DNA from: CAVVGZ01 sp963841845
GTDB lineage: Bacteria; Chloroflexota; Anaerolineae; Anaerolineales; Anaerolineaceae
Assembly: GCA_963841845.1 (NCBI GenBank)
Contig: CAWJEG010000013.1
Span: forward strand, 124,001-188,000
Length of the DNA stretch: 64,000 nucleotides
Direction: 5' to 3'
Shown: positions 45,728 to 55,210 of the stretch, piece after piece
Position numbering within the stretch: position 1 is the first letter of the stretch
How the letters are laid out: each line of letters begins with the position of its first letter
The notes under the pieces: generated by a model
Told to the model about the DNA's origin: nothing
Database searches by the model: none
The model's input: the letters and a program-made list of their open reading frames with translations, nothing else
Translations under genes and position numbers: made by a program

Positions 45728-45781
45728 GGATATAAAATGGAAAAATTGTGGAAGCCAGGTTAATACTAAGGATTGAATTTA

Positions 45782-46435
45782 ATGGATATCAACCTTGACC
45801 ACAGTTTTCTTAAAACCCTCTTTGAAAAAATCAAACCCAATCATACTGCATTGATTGTAGTTGATATGCAGAAGGAATTTTGCGAAACAAGTGAATTATC
45901 AACCCGTTTAGAGATTGATAGTCAAGTGATAATGACATCAATATCCTCAATGAAAAAATTGATTGATCAAGCACATAAACATGGTGTTTTGGTAATTTAT
46001 ACACAAGAAATTGATGATCCAAAGTATATGACCGAACCTATGTGGGAACAGCTCAATAGGAAACAAATGAAGCCTTATTGTTTATCAGGAACAAAGGGTA
46101 TTGAGATTATTAAAGAATTTAAATTGATTCCGGATGATGAAATTGTGATTAAGCATCGATTCAGCGCTTTTTACAATACAGATTTAGACATCTTACTGAA
46201 GACAAAAAAAATCAAGACATGTGTATTTATTGGGACACAAACCAATGTCTGTGTAGATTCAACAGCAAGGGATGCATATTTTAGTGGTTATTATGTTGTA
46301 GTCGTGGATAATTGTACTTTTACCTACGACCCTATTGTCCACAAAACAGCTTTAAGTACCATTAATGAGGCATTTGGTGTGGTAGCAAATTCTGATGAGA
46401 TTATCAAATGTTGGCAAGATTATGATGAGCCTTAA
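45782..46435 (+). CDS. Isochorismatase-like cysteine hydrolase
   Basis: 217 residues from the ATG at 45782, which has AAGGA upstream. The catalytic triad is visible as Asp in LIVVDMQKEF, Lys in VIKHRFSAFYNTD and Cys in TQTNVCVDSTARDA. The family includes N-carbamoyl amide hydrolases such as RutB and N-carbamoylsarcosine amidase, which would suit a ureide pathway. The precise substrate is unknown. Confidence 0.9.
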   Translation: MDINLDHSFLKTLFEKIKPNHTALIVVDMQKEFCETSELSTRLEIDSQVIMTSISSMKKLIDQAHKHGVLVIYTQEIDDPKYMTEPMWEQLNRKQMKPYCLSGTKGIEIIKEFKLIPDDEIVIKHRFSAFYNTDLDILLKTKKIKTCVFIGTQTNVCVDSTARDAYFSGYYVVVVDNCTFTYDPIVHKTALSTINEAFGVVANSDEIIKCWQDYDEP

Positions 46436-46457
46436 TCGATAAAAAAAGTGAGGAAAC

Positions 46458-47332
46458 ATGATTATTGATACTCACGTCCATGCAGGTAGGAAAGAACATT
46501 GGGATTTGAATATTTTGGGACCATCTTAGAACCCTATGGGACTCCAGCAATGGTTTTGGATTTGGATCCCAGTGTTACTGTATTAAAAATGAAAGAGGCA
46601 GGTATAGAAAAAGCCTTTTTGCTAGCATTAAACGCACCAGCATATAACACCCATATACCTAATGAATATGTATCCCAGGTTGTTTGTGATTATCCGGATA
46701 TGTTTATTGGTTTTGCCTCTGTAAATCCGCATAAAGGGATACATGCAGCAAAAGAGTTGGAATTTGCATATAAGGAACTGGGAATGAGAGGAGTTAAACT
46801 GGGCGGAATATATCAAATGTTTAATCCATCTGATCCAGTAGCATTTCCGGTATATGCTGTTGCCCAGGACTTAGGGATGCCGATTGTGTTTCACCAGGCT
46901 TGGACCCGTCTGCAACAAGCGCCAGTAAAATACATGCATCCAGATCTGCTTGATGATGTGGCTCTGGCTTTTCCTGAATTACATTTGATTATTGCTCATA
47001 TTGGAATACCTTGGCAGGTAGATGCTCTCCATCTCGCCGCAAAACATCCAAATGTGTACGTGGACATTAGTGCCCGCGATGAGGTTAGTTATGGAGGCGG
47101 TTTGACGCAATTATTCAAAGATCTTGTCCTTGCAAGAAACCTGATGATCCTGGATAAAGTCCTCTTTGGTAGTGACTTACCCTGGACTCAACCAGCCAAA
47201 TTTCTGGAGCAAGTAAGGAATATAAATATATATGCAGAAATTGTTGGGGAACCTCCTCTGACAGAACAAGAAATTAATAATATCTTAGGCGGGAATGCTG
47301 AAAAGATGCTAAATCAATTAGGAATCTTATAA
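46458..47332 (+). CDS. Amidohydrolase-2 family protein, frameshifted near its start
   Basis: The ATG at 46458 (GAGGAAAC upstream) gives MIIDTHVHAGRKEHWD with the HxH metal motif. The frame then breaks near 46505 in a TTT run; one extra T would give HWDFEYF. The rest reads through to 47332 with GVKLGGIYQMF, HQAW, LIIAHIGIPW (metal His) and FGSDLPWTQP (catalytic Asp). About 290 residues in all. These TIM-barrel enzymes hydrolyse or decarboxylate cyclic compounds. Confidence 0.8.
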
Positions 47333-47360
47333 CTCTATCCAGAGTATGAGGGAGATGCAC

Positions 47361-48029
47361 ATGACTTTTAGTGAGCGATTGATTAATTTGGCTGAACCTT
47401 ATATTCAAGCAGAAACATTGAAACCATTTCTTCAAGAAATGTTAATTGGTACATTGCCATTGGAAAAGTACCAGTATTATATGAAGGTAGATTATCCCTA
47501 TCTATTCAATTTCAGTCAAATTCTCGCCCTGGGTGTTTATAAAACCGAAGACCTTGAATCCATGCAGGTATTGGTTCATCTACTGGATGGAAATACAAAG
47601 GAAATGGTTCACCATGAATCTAATGTCGCAAGTTTTGGAATAACACCTGAAGAACTTTTAAAACAGGAAATGGGACCAGTAAAATATTCCTACACCAGGC
47701 ATGAAATGGCGATTGGACAGAAAGGATTGCTTGGCGAATTGTTGGCGGCATTAATGCCATGTTTATGGGGATACGCTGAAATTGCTTGTCGATTGATTAA
47801 TCAAAAGCCAATAAAACCGGAAAATCCGTACAAAGATTGGTTCGATTTCTATACTTCGGAGGACTTTATTGATCTTGGACGAGGTGCGTTTAACCTTATT
47901 AATCGACTAGCCAAAAAATATTCAGAATCCCAACTTAATCAAATTGAAAACTCCTACTTGAAAAGCTGTTATTTTGAGGTTATTTGCTGGGATGCCTACT
48001 ATTCAATGGAGGATTGGTCCATCTCTTAA
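47361..48029 (+). CDS. TenA-family protein
   Basis: 222 residues, all helical. TenA signatures are YMKVDYPYLFNFSQILALG, ELLAALMPCLWGYAEI with the catalytic Cys, and a late CYFEVICWDAYY. TenA enzymes release aminopyrimidine from damaged thiamin. Here, away from thiamin genes and without a TPP riboswitch, it may act on a different pyrimidine or amine. The ATG at 47361 follows GAGGGAG; an in-frame ATG at 47346 is less likely. Confidence 0.88.
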   Translation: MTFSERLINLAEPYIQAETLKPFLQEMLIGTLPLEKYQYYMKVDYPYLFNFSQILALGVYKTEDLESMQVLVHLLDGNTKEMVHHESNVASFGITPEELLKQEMGPVKYSYTRHEMAIGQKGLLGELLAALMPCLWGYAEIACRLINQKPIKPENPYKDWFDFYTSEDFIDLGRGAFNLINRLAKKYSESQLNQIENSYLKSCYFEVICWDAYYSMEDWSIS

Positions 48030-48115
48030 TGAAATCTAAGAAATAATATATTTTCTTTATTGACGATATTACCAAATCTAAAAAGTAGGTTATTTCCCTA
48101 TGATTGGAGGAAAAA

Positions 48116-48880
48116 ATGGATGCACTAACAAATAAAGTTGCAATAGTTACCGGAGCTGCTCAAGGAATTGGACGAGCCTATGCGATGGGATACGCAAAAG
48201 AAGGCGCAAAAGTAGTAATTGCCGATATTTTAGAAGGGTCTAAGGTAGTCCAGGAAATTCAGAGGGATGGAGGTATTGCATTTGATGTACCAACCGATGT
48301 TTCGAGTGAAGCTAGTGTAAAAAATCTTGTTCAGAAAGTGGTTGATAAGTTCGGCAGGATTGATATCTTAATGAACAATGCTGCCGTATTTGTTGCTGTT
48401 TACCCCATGCGGGATTTTGACAAGATCACCCTGGCAGAATGGCAAAAAGTTATGGAAGTAAATATTAATGGAACATTTCTTTGCTGCAAGGAAGTTGTCC
48501 CGGTGATGCGTAAACAAAAATATGGACGAATTATTAATATCTCATCGTCTGTGTTCTGGCGTGGTTTGCCGGGATTCCTTCATTATTCTGCCTCGAAGGG
48601 TGCGATTATTGGATTGACACGAGCCCTAGCTCATGAGGTTGGAAAAGACGGAATTACCGTCAACAGTATCGCACCCGGGTATACGCAAAGCGAGGGAGTG
48701 GTACGCGTACAGGATGAGGGACTTGGCCAGGATCCATGGGACGTTTGTTCAGGTCAGGCAATTGCCAGGCCACAGGTACCAGAAGATTTAATCGGAGCTG
48801 CGGTATTCCTCGCTTCCGATGCTGCAGAGTTTATTACCGGTCAAACCCTTGTTGTGGATGGTGGACTTGCTTTAAACTAA
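48116..48880 (+). CDS. Short-chain dehydrogenase/reductase
   Basis: 254 residues. Unlike the other SDR in the block it has all catalytic parts: VTGAAQGIGRAYA, NNAA, Ser in NISSSVFW, and HYSASKGA with the active Tyr and Lys. It ends with ITGQTLVVDGG. It should reduce a ketone or oxidise an alcohol with NAD(P). GGAGG lies just before the ATG at 48116. Substrate unknown. Confidence 0.92.
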   Translation: MDALTNKVAIVTGAAQGIGRAYAMGYAKEGAKVVIADILEGSKVVQEIQRDGGIAFDVPTDVSSEASVKNLVQKVVDKFGRIDILMNNAAVFVAVYPMRDFDKITLAEWQKVMEVNINGTFLCCKEVVPVMRKQKYGRIINISSSVFWRGLPGFLHYSASKGAIIGLTRALAHEVGKDGITVNSIAPGYTQSEGVVRVQDEGLGQDPWDVCSGQAIARPQVPEDLIGAAVFLASDAAEFITGQTLVVDGGLALN

Positions 48881-48917
48881 ATTCAAATTAACCTCTGTAT
48901 CGAAATATGGAGAAAAA

Positions 48918-50819
48918 ATGTACAAAGGCGCCTACACGGGTAAAACCTTATGGATAGACCTATCTCATCTGAAATATAGGATTGAACAAACAGATCCAGA
49001 ATTGGCGCATCTCTACCTGGGAGGGGCGGGTTTTGGGATAAAACTGCTCTACGACCTGGTAAAACCGGGAACCGATCCATTAGGACCGGATAATGTTCTA
49101 ATCTTTGCACCTGGACCTTTGAGTGGTACAAATGCTCCCTGCAGCAGCCGACTGACGATTACTGGCCGGTCACCGCTAACAGGTGCGGTTGGGATGGCAA
49201 CCTCAGGCGGGGAATTCCCTGCTGCGATGAAGCATGCTGGTTATGATATTTTCGTCATTCAAGGGAAATCAGAAAAACCGGTCTACATCCAAATTGCCGG
49301 GGACAAGATAGCTTTTCGTCCTGCGGAAAAATTATGGGGAATGAACACGGTTGACACCCAGATGTTCATTAAGGAGGATCTTGGAGATTTAAATTACCGG
49401 ATTGCCTGTATCGGCCAACCCGGCGAAAAGTTATCATATATGGCTGCAATTATGAACGAGCGCAGGGCATCTGCTCGCAAAGGTTTGGGAGCTGTGATGG
49501 GCTCGAAAAACCTGAAAGCTGTGGCAGTTCTTGCAATAAACGAGTTAGATATTGCCTTCCCAGAACGATATAAGGAAGCACACCGTGAACTTCTAAAGAG
49601 GTTCAAGAATAGCAAAACCCTTTATAAAGGACTTGCCAAGTACGGTACATCCGATGCGGTGGATGTTACAGTTGAATTGGGAATTTTTCCGGCTAAGAAT
49701 TTTACTGACACGGGTAATTTTGGTCCGCTTGAAAAAATTGGCTATGAGAGGCAGGCTGAAGACATTATCCGCCGGAACCCCTGTTATAAATGCCCGGTGG
49801 GCTGCAGCCAGGTTCGGATTTCGAGAGAGGGGGATTATCCCGGAGTACTGACCGAGGGTCCGGAGTTTGAATCTTCTTTTGCATTGGCAGGAGCAACAGG
49901 GGTTGAGGATTTATCTGCGTTGTACCTGGCAGATCGGCTTTGTGATGATTATGGTCTTGATAATATGTCTGTTGGTAACACGATTGCCTTTGCCATGGAG
50001 TTGTACGAAAAAGGCATCATCACTAAGGAAGAAACTGATGGTCTGGACCTCCGTTTTGGAAATCACAAAGCCATGATTGAATTAATTCACCGGATAGCCA
50101 TGCGGACTGGATTTGGTGATATTTTGGCAGATGGTTCTGTTAAAGCCGCCGAACGAATTGGTAGGGACACTGAACAATATGCCATGCATGTCAAAAAATT
50201 AGAACTACCCGGTTATGATGTCCGCGGCGCAAAGGCACATGGTTTAAATTATATGACCTCCTACACTGGAGCAGATCACAATAGGGGTTATTCCGCCCAG
50301 GAAATTTTTGCCGGATCGATCCCTAAAAGGGTGAACAGGTTTGATCTGGAAGGGAAAGCGGAATTGTGCATGTGGAATCAAGTGGTTGAAACAGTTTTAT
50401 GTGATTGTTCAACTTTTTGTTCCTTCCTTTTCAGCAATGCAGATTCATTTCTCGACCCGAGTGTTGAAGCAGGGATGTCCAACGAATTGACTGAAAAGCG
50501 GATAGCGACAGTTACAGAAATGCTTGCAAGTGCAACCGGGATTGAGTTCACACCGGCGGAAATTTTCAAGATTGGGGAGCGTGTAAACGTTCTAGCGCGC
50601 TGTTTTAATATTCGTGAAGGAATCACAAGGAAGGATGATTATCTCCCCAAACGTCTGGCAGAAGAAGGAATTCCAGGTGGTCCATCTGCTGGTGCCAAAA
50701 CCACAAAAGAAGACCAGGATTTCTTGCTGGATCAATATTACGAATTATTTGGCTATGATTCCGATGGTATTCCCCGCTTAGATCGACTAGAAGAATTAAG
50801 CCTTCATTCAGCCGGCTGA
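48918..50819 (+). CDS. Aldehyde ferredoxin oxidoreductase (tungsten enzyme)
   Basis: 633 residues, full length. It oxidises an aldehyde to an acid with ferredoxin as electron acceptor. The N-terminal pterin domain has GPLSGTNAPCSSRLTITGRSPLTG-like order and GVMGSKNLKA-type text (GLGAVMGSKNLKA). Cysteines 289, 292 and 296 (CYKCPVGC) and 495 (first Cys of CDCSTFC) match the four cluster ligands of the Pyrococcus enzyme in position. The frame is intact, in contrast to the next genes. A MoaD-like protein follows after 34 bases, as often seen with these enzymes. Confidence 0.95.
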   Translation: MYKGAYTGKTLWIDLSHLKYRIEQTDPELAHLYLGGAGFGIKLLYDLVKPGTDPLGPDNVLIFAPGPLSGTNAPCSSRLTITGRSPLTGAVGMATSGGEFPAAMKHAGYDIFVIQGKSEKPVYIQIAGDKIAFRPAEKLWGMNTVDTQMFIKEDLGDLNYRIACIGQPGEKLSYMAAIMNERRASARKGLGAVMGSKNLKAVAVLAINELDIAFPERYKEAHRELLKRFKNSKTLYKGLAKYGTSDAVDVTVELGIFPAKNFTDTGNFGPLEKIGYERQAEDIIRRNPCYKCPVGCSQVRISREGDYPGVLTEGPEFESSFALAGATGVEDLSALYLADRLCDDYGLDNMSVGNTIAFAMELYEKGIITKEETDGLDLRFGNHKAMIELIHRIAMRTGFGDILADGSVKAAERIGRDTEQYAMHVKKLELPGYDVRGAKAHGLNYMTSYTGADHNRGYSAQEIFAGSIPKRVNRFDLEGKAELCMWNQVVETVLCDCSTFCSFLFSNADSFLDPSVEAGMSNELTEKRIATVTEMLASATGIEFTPAEIFKIGERVNVLARCFNIREGITRKDDYLPKRLAEEGIPGGPSAGAKTTKEDQDFLLDQYYELFGYDSDGIPRLDRLEELSLHSAG

Positions 50820-50853
50820 GGAATTTATCCGTTTGGGACTCATCAAAAAATAA

Positions 50854-51158
50854 ATGAAAATTTCCATCCGATTTTTCGGCTATCTCAGAGAAGCCATTGG
50901 ATTTCGCCAGGTTGAAATCGAAGTAGATGAGTTCACAACGATAAGAAATTTACCTGAAATTCTGGTTTTCACGTACGGAAAAAAAGTAGCTGATTATATT
51001 TATGAAAGTGATGAATCATTTAATAACCTGAGGGTTTTGATCAATGGGCAGGACCACGCTGTAATGGATGGCTTGGATACAAAATTAAAGAAGGCGATTT
51101 GATTACCTTGATGCCCCCGTTATCCGGAGGGAGTGGAGGAATCCGTGATTCTTATTAA
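50854..51158 (+). CDS. MoaD/ThiS-like sulfur carrier, frameshifted at C-terminus
   Basis: The start is MKISIRFFGYLREAIGF, typical of MoaD. The written frame stops at 51102 after KLKKAI. If one A is added in the AAAG run near 51085 the reading becomes KLKEGDLITLMPPLSGG, the normal tail of the family, followed by SGGIRDSY and a stop at 51158. The extra residues after the double Gly are odd, because the C-terminal Gly must be free for activation. It overlaps the next gene's GTG by 14 bases. It probably supplies sulfur for the tungstopterin of the upstream oxidoreductase. Confidence 0.75.
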
Positions 51159-52549
51159 GAATTTGGACCTGATTGCCACCTTTGATGATACCGATACCAT
51201 TATTAAGCATGGAAGTATCCTTATCGACGGTCCAAAGATTATTTGGATGTGGATATGCAAGTGATCTATGAAATTGAGCCAGAAATAATTATTGATGGAC
51301 AAGGCAAAATGGCTCTACCGGGTTTTGTAAACACTCATCATCACTTCTTTCAGCAATTGACCCGTGCTGTCCCCGAAGTCCATTGCAGCAGTATCCTGCA
51401 ATGGCTCGAATTTCTCTATCCGCTGTGGAGCAGGATGGATGCAGAGGCTACTTATAATGCTGGATTGTTGGCTTGTGCAGAATTATTGCTGACTGGCTGC
51501 ACCACAACGGCGGATATGGCTTATTATTACCCATACGGCAGAACCAACTTGTTTGATGCAACAGTTCAGGCTGCAAATGATATCGGAATCCGATTTCATC
51601 CATGTCAGGGCTTCTATTCCGGTCATGGAGGCTGATATTGCCAGGAAATTGGATGAAAAAGGCTTGCCTGTTGAAGAAATGGTTGAAGATCCTGACCGGA
51701 TTTTGAGTGAATGTGAAAGGGTGATAAAGAAATATCATCAACCGGACGAGTATTCTATGTGCCGGGTGGCAATTGGTCAAACGGACAAAACTTATCATCA
51801 TCCAGAATTTATGAGGCAGATGTCAGATCTTGCCAGGAAACATGGCATTATGTTACATACACATCTGCATCCCCGCCAGGACGAAATACAATTATGTCAT
51901 GATCTATATCAATACGAGCCAATTGATTTTCTGGAAGAACATGGCTGGTTGGGTGAGGATGTTTGGTTTGCACACGCGACAAGTTTTACCCCATATTATA
52001 TTAATAAAGTTGCCAGAACCAGGACAGGGATCAGCCACAGCCCATCCTCGAATATGAGGTTGAATTACGCATGTGCGCCAATTCCGGAATTAATTGCTGC
52101 TGGTGCCAGGGTGAGTGTTGGTGTGGATGGAGGAGCATCCAATGACAGTGGAGATTTTATTGGTGAGCTGAGAGAAGTTTTGTACATTCATCGAATACGC
52201 GGAATCCATCAGGAACCGTTCAATAATGCCGGAAATACTACCCCATATGGAGTACTGAAATTGGGTACACGAGGTGGTGCGAGCGGTTTTAAATCGTCCC
52301 GAAATTGGATCCCTGGAAGTCGGTAAGGCAGCAGACATTGCGATTTTTAATATTGATAGGCTGGATTTTGCGGCTACCCACGATCCTTTGGCGGCCTTGC
52401 TGATGTGTGGAATATGTCACCGTACAGATACGACGATTGTTAATGGCAAAATTGTTGTATCGAATGGACATCTTGTCAGTATGGACGAAATTGAGATACT
52501 AGATGGAGCAAACAAAGCAGCCAAGAGGATAATCGATAAAAGTGGATAA
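51145..52549 (+). pseudogene. 8-oxoguanine-deaminase-like amidohydrolase with three frameshifts
   Basis: Pieces in successive frames form one deaminase of about 465 residues. They are ILIKNLDLIATFDDTD from a GTG at 51145 behind GGAGGA, then NTHHHFFQQLTRAVPE with the metal His pair, LLLTGCTTTADMAYYYP, ASIPVMEADIARKLDEKG, LHTHLHPRQDE, FAHATSFTP, GVDGGASNDS and VLNRPEIGSLEVGKAADIAIF. Breaks lie near 51240, 51580 and 52288. All expected metal-binding residues are present. The order and the text fit the guanine/8-oxoguanine deaminase group, which would make urate from 8-oxoguanine. It is either misread or freshly inactivated. Confidence 0.75.
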
Positions 52550-52584
52550 TATCGAATGCCATTTAGGATACTTAGGAGATGATT

Positions 52585-53976
52585 ATGTTTGACAGTGTAA
52601 TTTTTGGAGGAGTGGTTGTCTTTCCTGATACCTGTAGAGAGGCCGATATTGCTATTCTTGATGGGAAGATAGCGGCCATCGGAACCCCAGGCATTTTCCA
52701 CAAAAGCAAATAGGATTATCAATGCAAAAGGCTGCTACGTCCTTCCAGGAGCAATTGATCCCCATGTTCATGTACACTGGCCATTTTTAGCTGCAACCAC
52801 CTCAGATACTTATGCAATTGCCAGCCGGGCAGCTGCACTTGGCGGGACTACATCATTCATCGATTTCGCACACCCGAAGATGGGACCGACACCTCATTGA
52901 TAGGATTACCAACCGTAAAGCAGAAGTAGGGCAGGATTCAGTTCTCGACTTCGGTTTGCATTGTGTTCTCTCTGATTTTAGCGAAGAAACGCTTACACAA
53001 ATGGAGCAGCTTGTCAAACAGGGGGTCACCTCTTTCAAGATGTATATGACTTATAGCCGGCGCAAAATAATGGCTGATGACACCATCCTCTATTTTGTGA
53101 TGAAGAAAGCTGCAGACCTGGGCGCACTTGTTTGTGTTCATGCGGAAAATGGCCCTCTTGGTGACGCAATGGAGGGACGTTTCATTGCAGAGGGAAAAAC
53201 AAAAGCTGTAGATTTCCCGCGTCACAAACCCAATTTCATTGAAGCGGAGGCTGTAGAAAGAGCAATTTTTTGGGCGAAACAAACTGGAGCAAAGTTGTAT
53301 TTTTTTCACATCAGCACTAGAGAGGGTTTGGATATTATTCGGGATGCAAAAAAGAAGGGATTGCCAGATTATTGCAGAAACCTGCCCGCAATACTTATTG
53401 TTGGATGATTCTGTTTTTACAACCCCAAGTTCAGGTCACCGGTTTATCTGTAGTCCACCTATACGATCCAAACAGGATAATGATGCTCTCTGGGCAGGTA
53501 TTGGGGATGGCACTATAACCGCAATTGGCACCGATCATTGTGCTTTTACCATTGAACAGAAAAACATTGGCATTAATAATTTTATTGATGTACCCAACGG
53601 TTTACCCGGAATAGAAACACGTCTTTCATTAATGTGGTCAGAAGGTGTTTTTAGGAATCGAATAAATCCTCAGCGCTGGTGAATATTGTAAGTACTAATC
53701 CTGCTAAGATATTTGGTTTATTTCCCCGTAAGGGCTGCATATCACCTGGCAGTGATGCTGACTTGGTGATTTTTAATCCGGATACTTAGTTGGAAGTTGA
53801 CGGTAGACCAGACTCACATGGGAGTAGATTGGTCGCCCTTTGAAGTGCGGGAAATGCATGGAAGGGTGATGCATACAATTGTAAGGGGTGTCATGATTGT
53901 CGAAGATGGCGAATTTATTGGCAATCCTGGGGGCGGTTCATTTATCCAGCGAAATAAATCACTACAGACCAATTGA
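52585..53976 (+). pseudogene. Dihydropyrimidinase/hydantoinase with at least five frameshifts
   Basis: The ATG at 52585 begins MFDSVIFGGVVVFPDT. Later pieces in changing frames give YVLPGAIDPHVHVHWP (metal HxH), GVTSFKMYMTY (the carbamylated Lys), ALVCVHAENG, KLYFFHIST (metal His), AIGTDHCAF (catalytic Asp) and THMGVDWSPFE, ending near 53976. Breaks are near 52690, 52880 (two close together), 53360, 53685 and 53788. Every active-site residue survives. The family opens cyclic ureides such as dihydropyrimidines and hydantoins (HyuA). The CoA-transferase gene follows after 13 bases. Confidence 0.78.
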
Positions 53977-53989
53977 GGAGTTATTGATT

Positions 53990-55180
53990 ATGGAAGGACC
54001 CTTGCAAGGTATAAAAGTACTTGACCTGACACAATATGTTTCAGGTCCTTATTGTTCAATGATGCTGGGTGATTTGGGGGCTGAGGTTATAAAAATTGAA
54101 CCTGCCGGAAAGGGAGATATTTATCGGGTACAGGGTCCGAATTTTATAAATGGGGAGGCGACCAGTTTTTTGGGGGTAAATCGCAGTAAAAAAAGCATAA
54201 CCCTGAATCTTAAGGATCCGGAAGGTTATCAAATTGCTTTAGAGCTCATAAAAGTTACTGATGTTCTACTTGAGAATTTTAAGCCAGGCACAGCTGAACG
54301 ACTTGGCTTAGGGTATTTACAATTAAAGGATATCAATCCCAAATTAATTTATGCTTCAATCTCAGGATACGGGCAGACTGGACCGGAAGCTGATCGTGGC
54401 GGGTATGATCTGATGGCTCAAGGACGCTCTGGGATGATGTATGTTACCGGTACAGAAGATTCTCCACCATGTAAAGTGGGTGTTCCTGTTGTGGATATGG
54501 GTGCAGCGATGTATACCGCTTTTGGAATTGCTTCGGCATTATTGTACCGTGAGAAAACAGGAGTCGGGCAAATGATTGATGTCTCCTTACTTGATACTTC
54601 TGTGTCATGGTTTACTATTTTAGCCATGGAATATCAGGCGACAGGTCAGTTGCCGAAGAAATTGGGATCTGCCAGCCCTCTTTATGGTCCTTATCAGGCA
54701 ATTAAAGCAAAAGATGGTTATATCAATGTCATTGGAACTGGTGGAAAAGATCACTGGCAAAGATTTTGTAGGGCATTACAACATGAGGAATGGGCCGAAG
54801 ATCCGCGATTCATTGATAATCCCAGCAGAATTGCCAATTTAAAAATTCTAGAAAAGACAATAGAAGAAGTGCTTGAGACCGGAACTGTAGATGAATGGAT
54901 AAAAATATTGTCCGATCATGGGCTTGCCTGCGATCCTTTACAAACCCTGGATCAAATGATGGAAGATAAGCAGGTTTTAGCAAGAGATATGATTATTGAA
55001 AAAACTCATCCGGTTGCAGGACCGCTTAAATTTACTGGGATTCCGATTAAGTTCTCTGAAACCCCGGGTGAAATATCTTTACTGCCCCCATTAAAAGGCG
55101 AACATACTGCAGAGATATTGAAAGATTTGGGGTATTCTGACCAACAAATTATGGAATTAAAAAATAATAATATAGTTTAA
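53990..55180 (+). CDS. Class III CoA-transferase (CaiB/BaiF)
   Basis: 396 residues from the ATG at 53990, behind GAGGAG. Motifs are GIKVLDLTQYVSGPYCSMML, LGAEVIKIEP, and RGGYDLMAQGRSG, whose Asp should form the acyl-enzyme. It moves CoA from a donor thioester to a carboxylic acid. In this cluster the acid could come from the aldehyde oxidoreductase, and a methylmalonyl or similar CoA ester could then go to the mutase; that is inference. Confidence 0.92.
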   Translation: MEGPLQGIKVLDLTQYVSGPYCSMMLGDLGAEVIKIEPAGKGDIYRVQGPNFINGEATSFLGVNRSKKSITLNLKDPEGYQIALELIKVTDVLLENFKPGTAERLGLGYLQLKDINPKLIYASISGYGQTGPEADRGGYDLMAQGRSGMMYVTGTEDSPPCKVGVPVVDMGAAMYTAFGIASALLYREKTGVGQMIDVSLLDTSVSWFTILAMEYQATGQLPKKLGSASPLYGPYQAIKAKDGYINVIGTGGKDHWQRFCRALQHEEWAEDPRFIDNPSRIANLKILEKTIEEVLETGTVDEWIKILSDHGLACDPLQTLDQMMEDKQVLARDMIIEKTHPVAGPLKFTGIPIKFSETPGEISLLPPLKGEHTAEILKDLGYSDQQIMELKNNNIV

Positions 55181-55210
55181 TTTGTAACATCTTTATGGTG
55201 GGAGAGTGTT

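Noticed and set aside
47333..47360. TPP riboswitch in front of the TenA gene
   Set aside because: The gap is under 30 bases and has no THI-box sequence.
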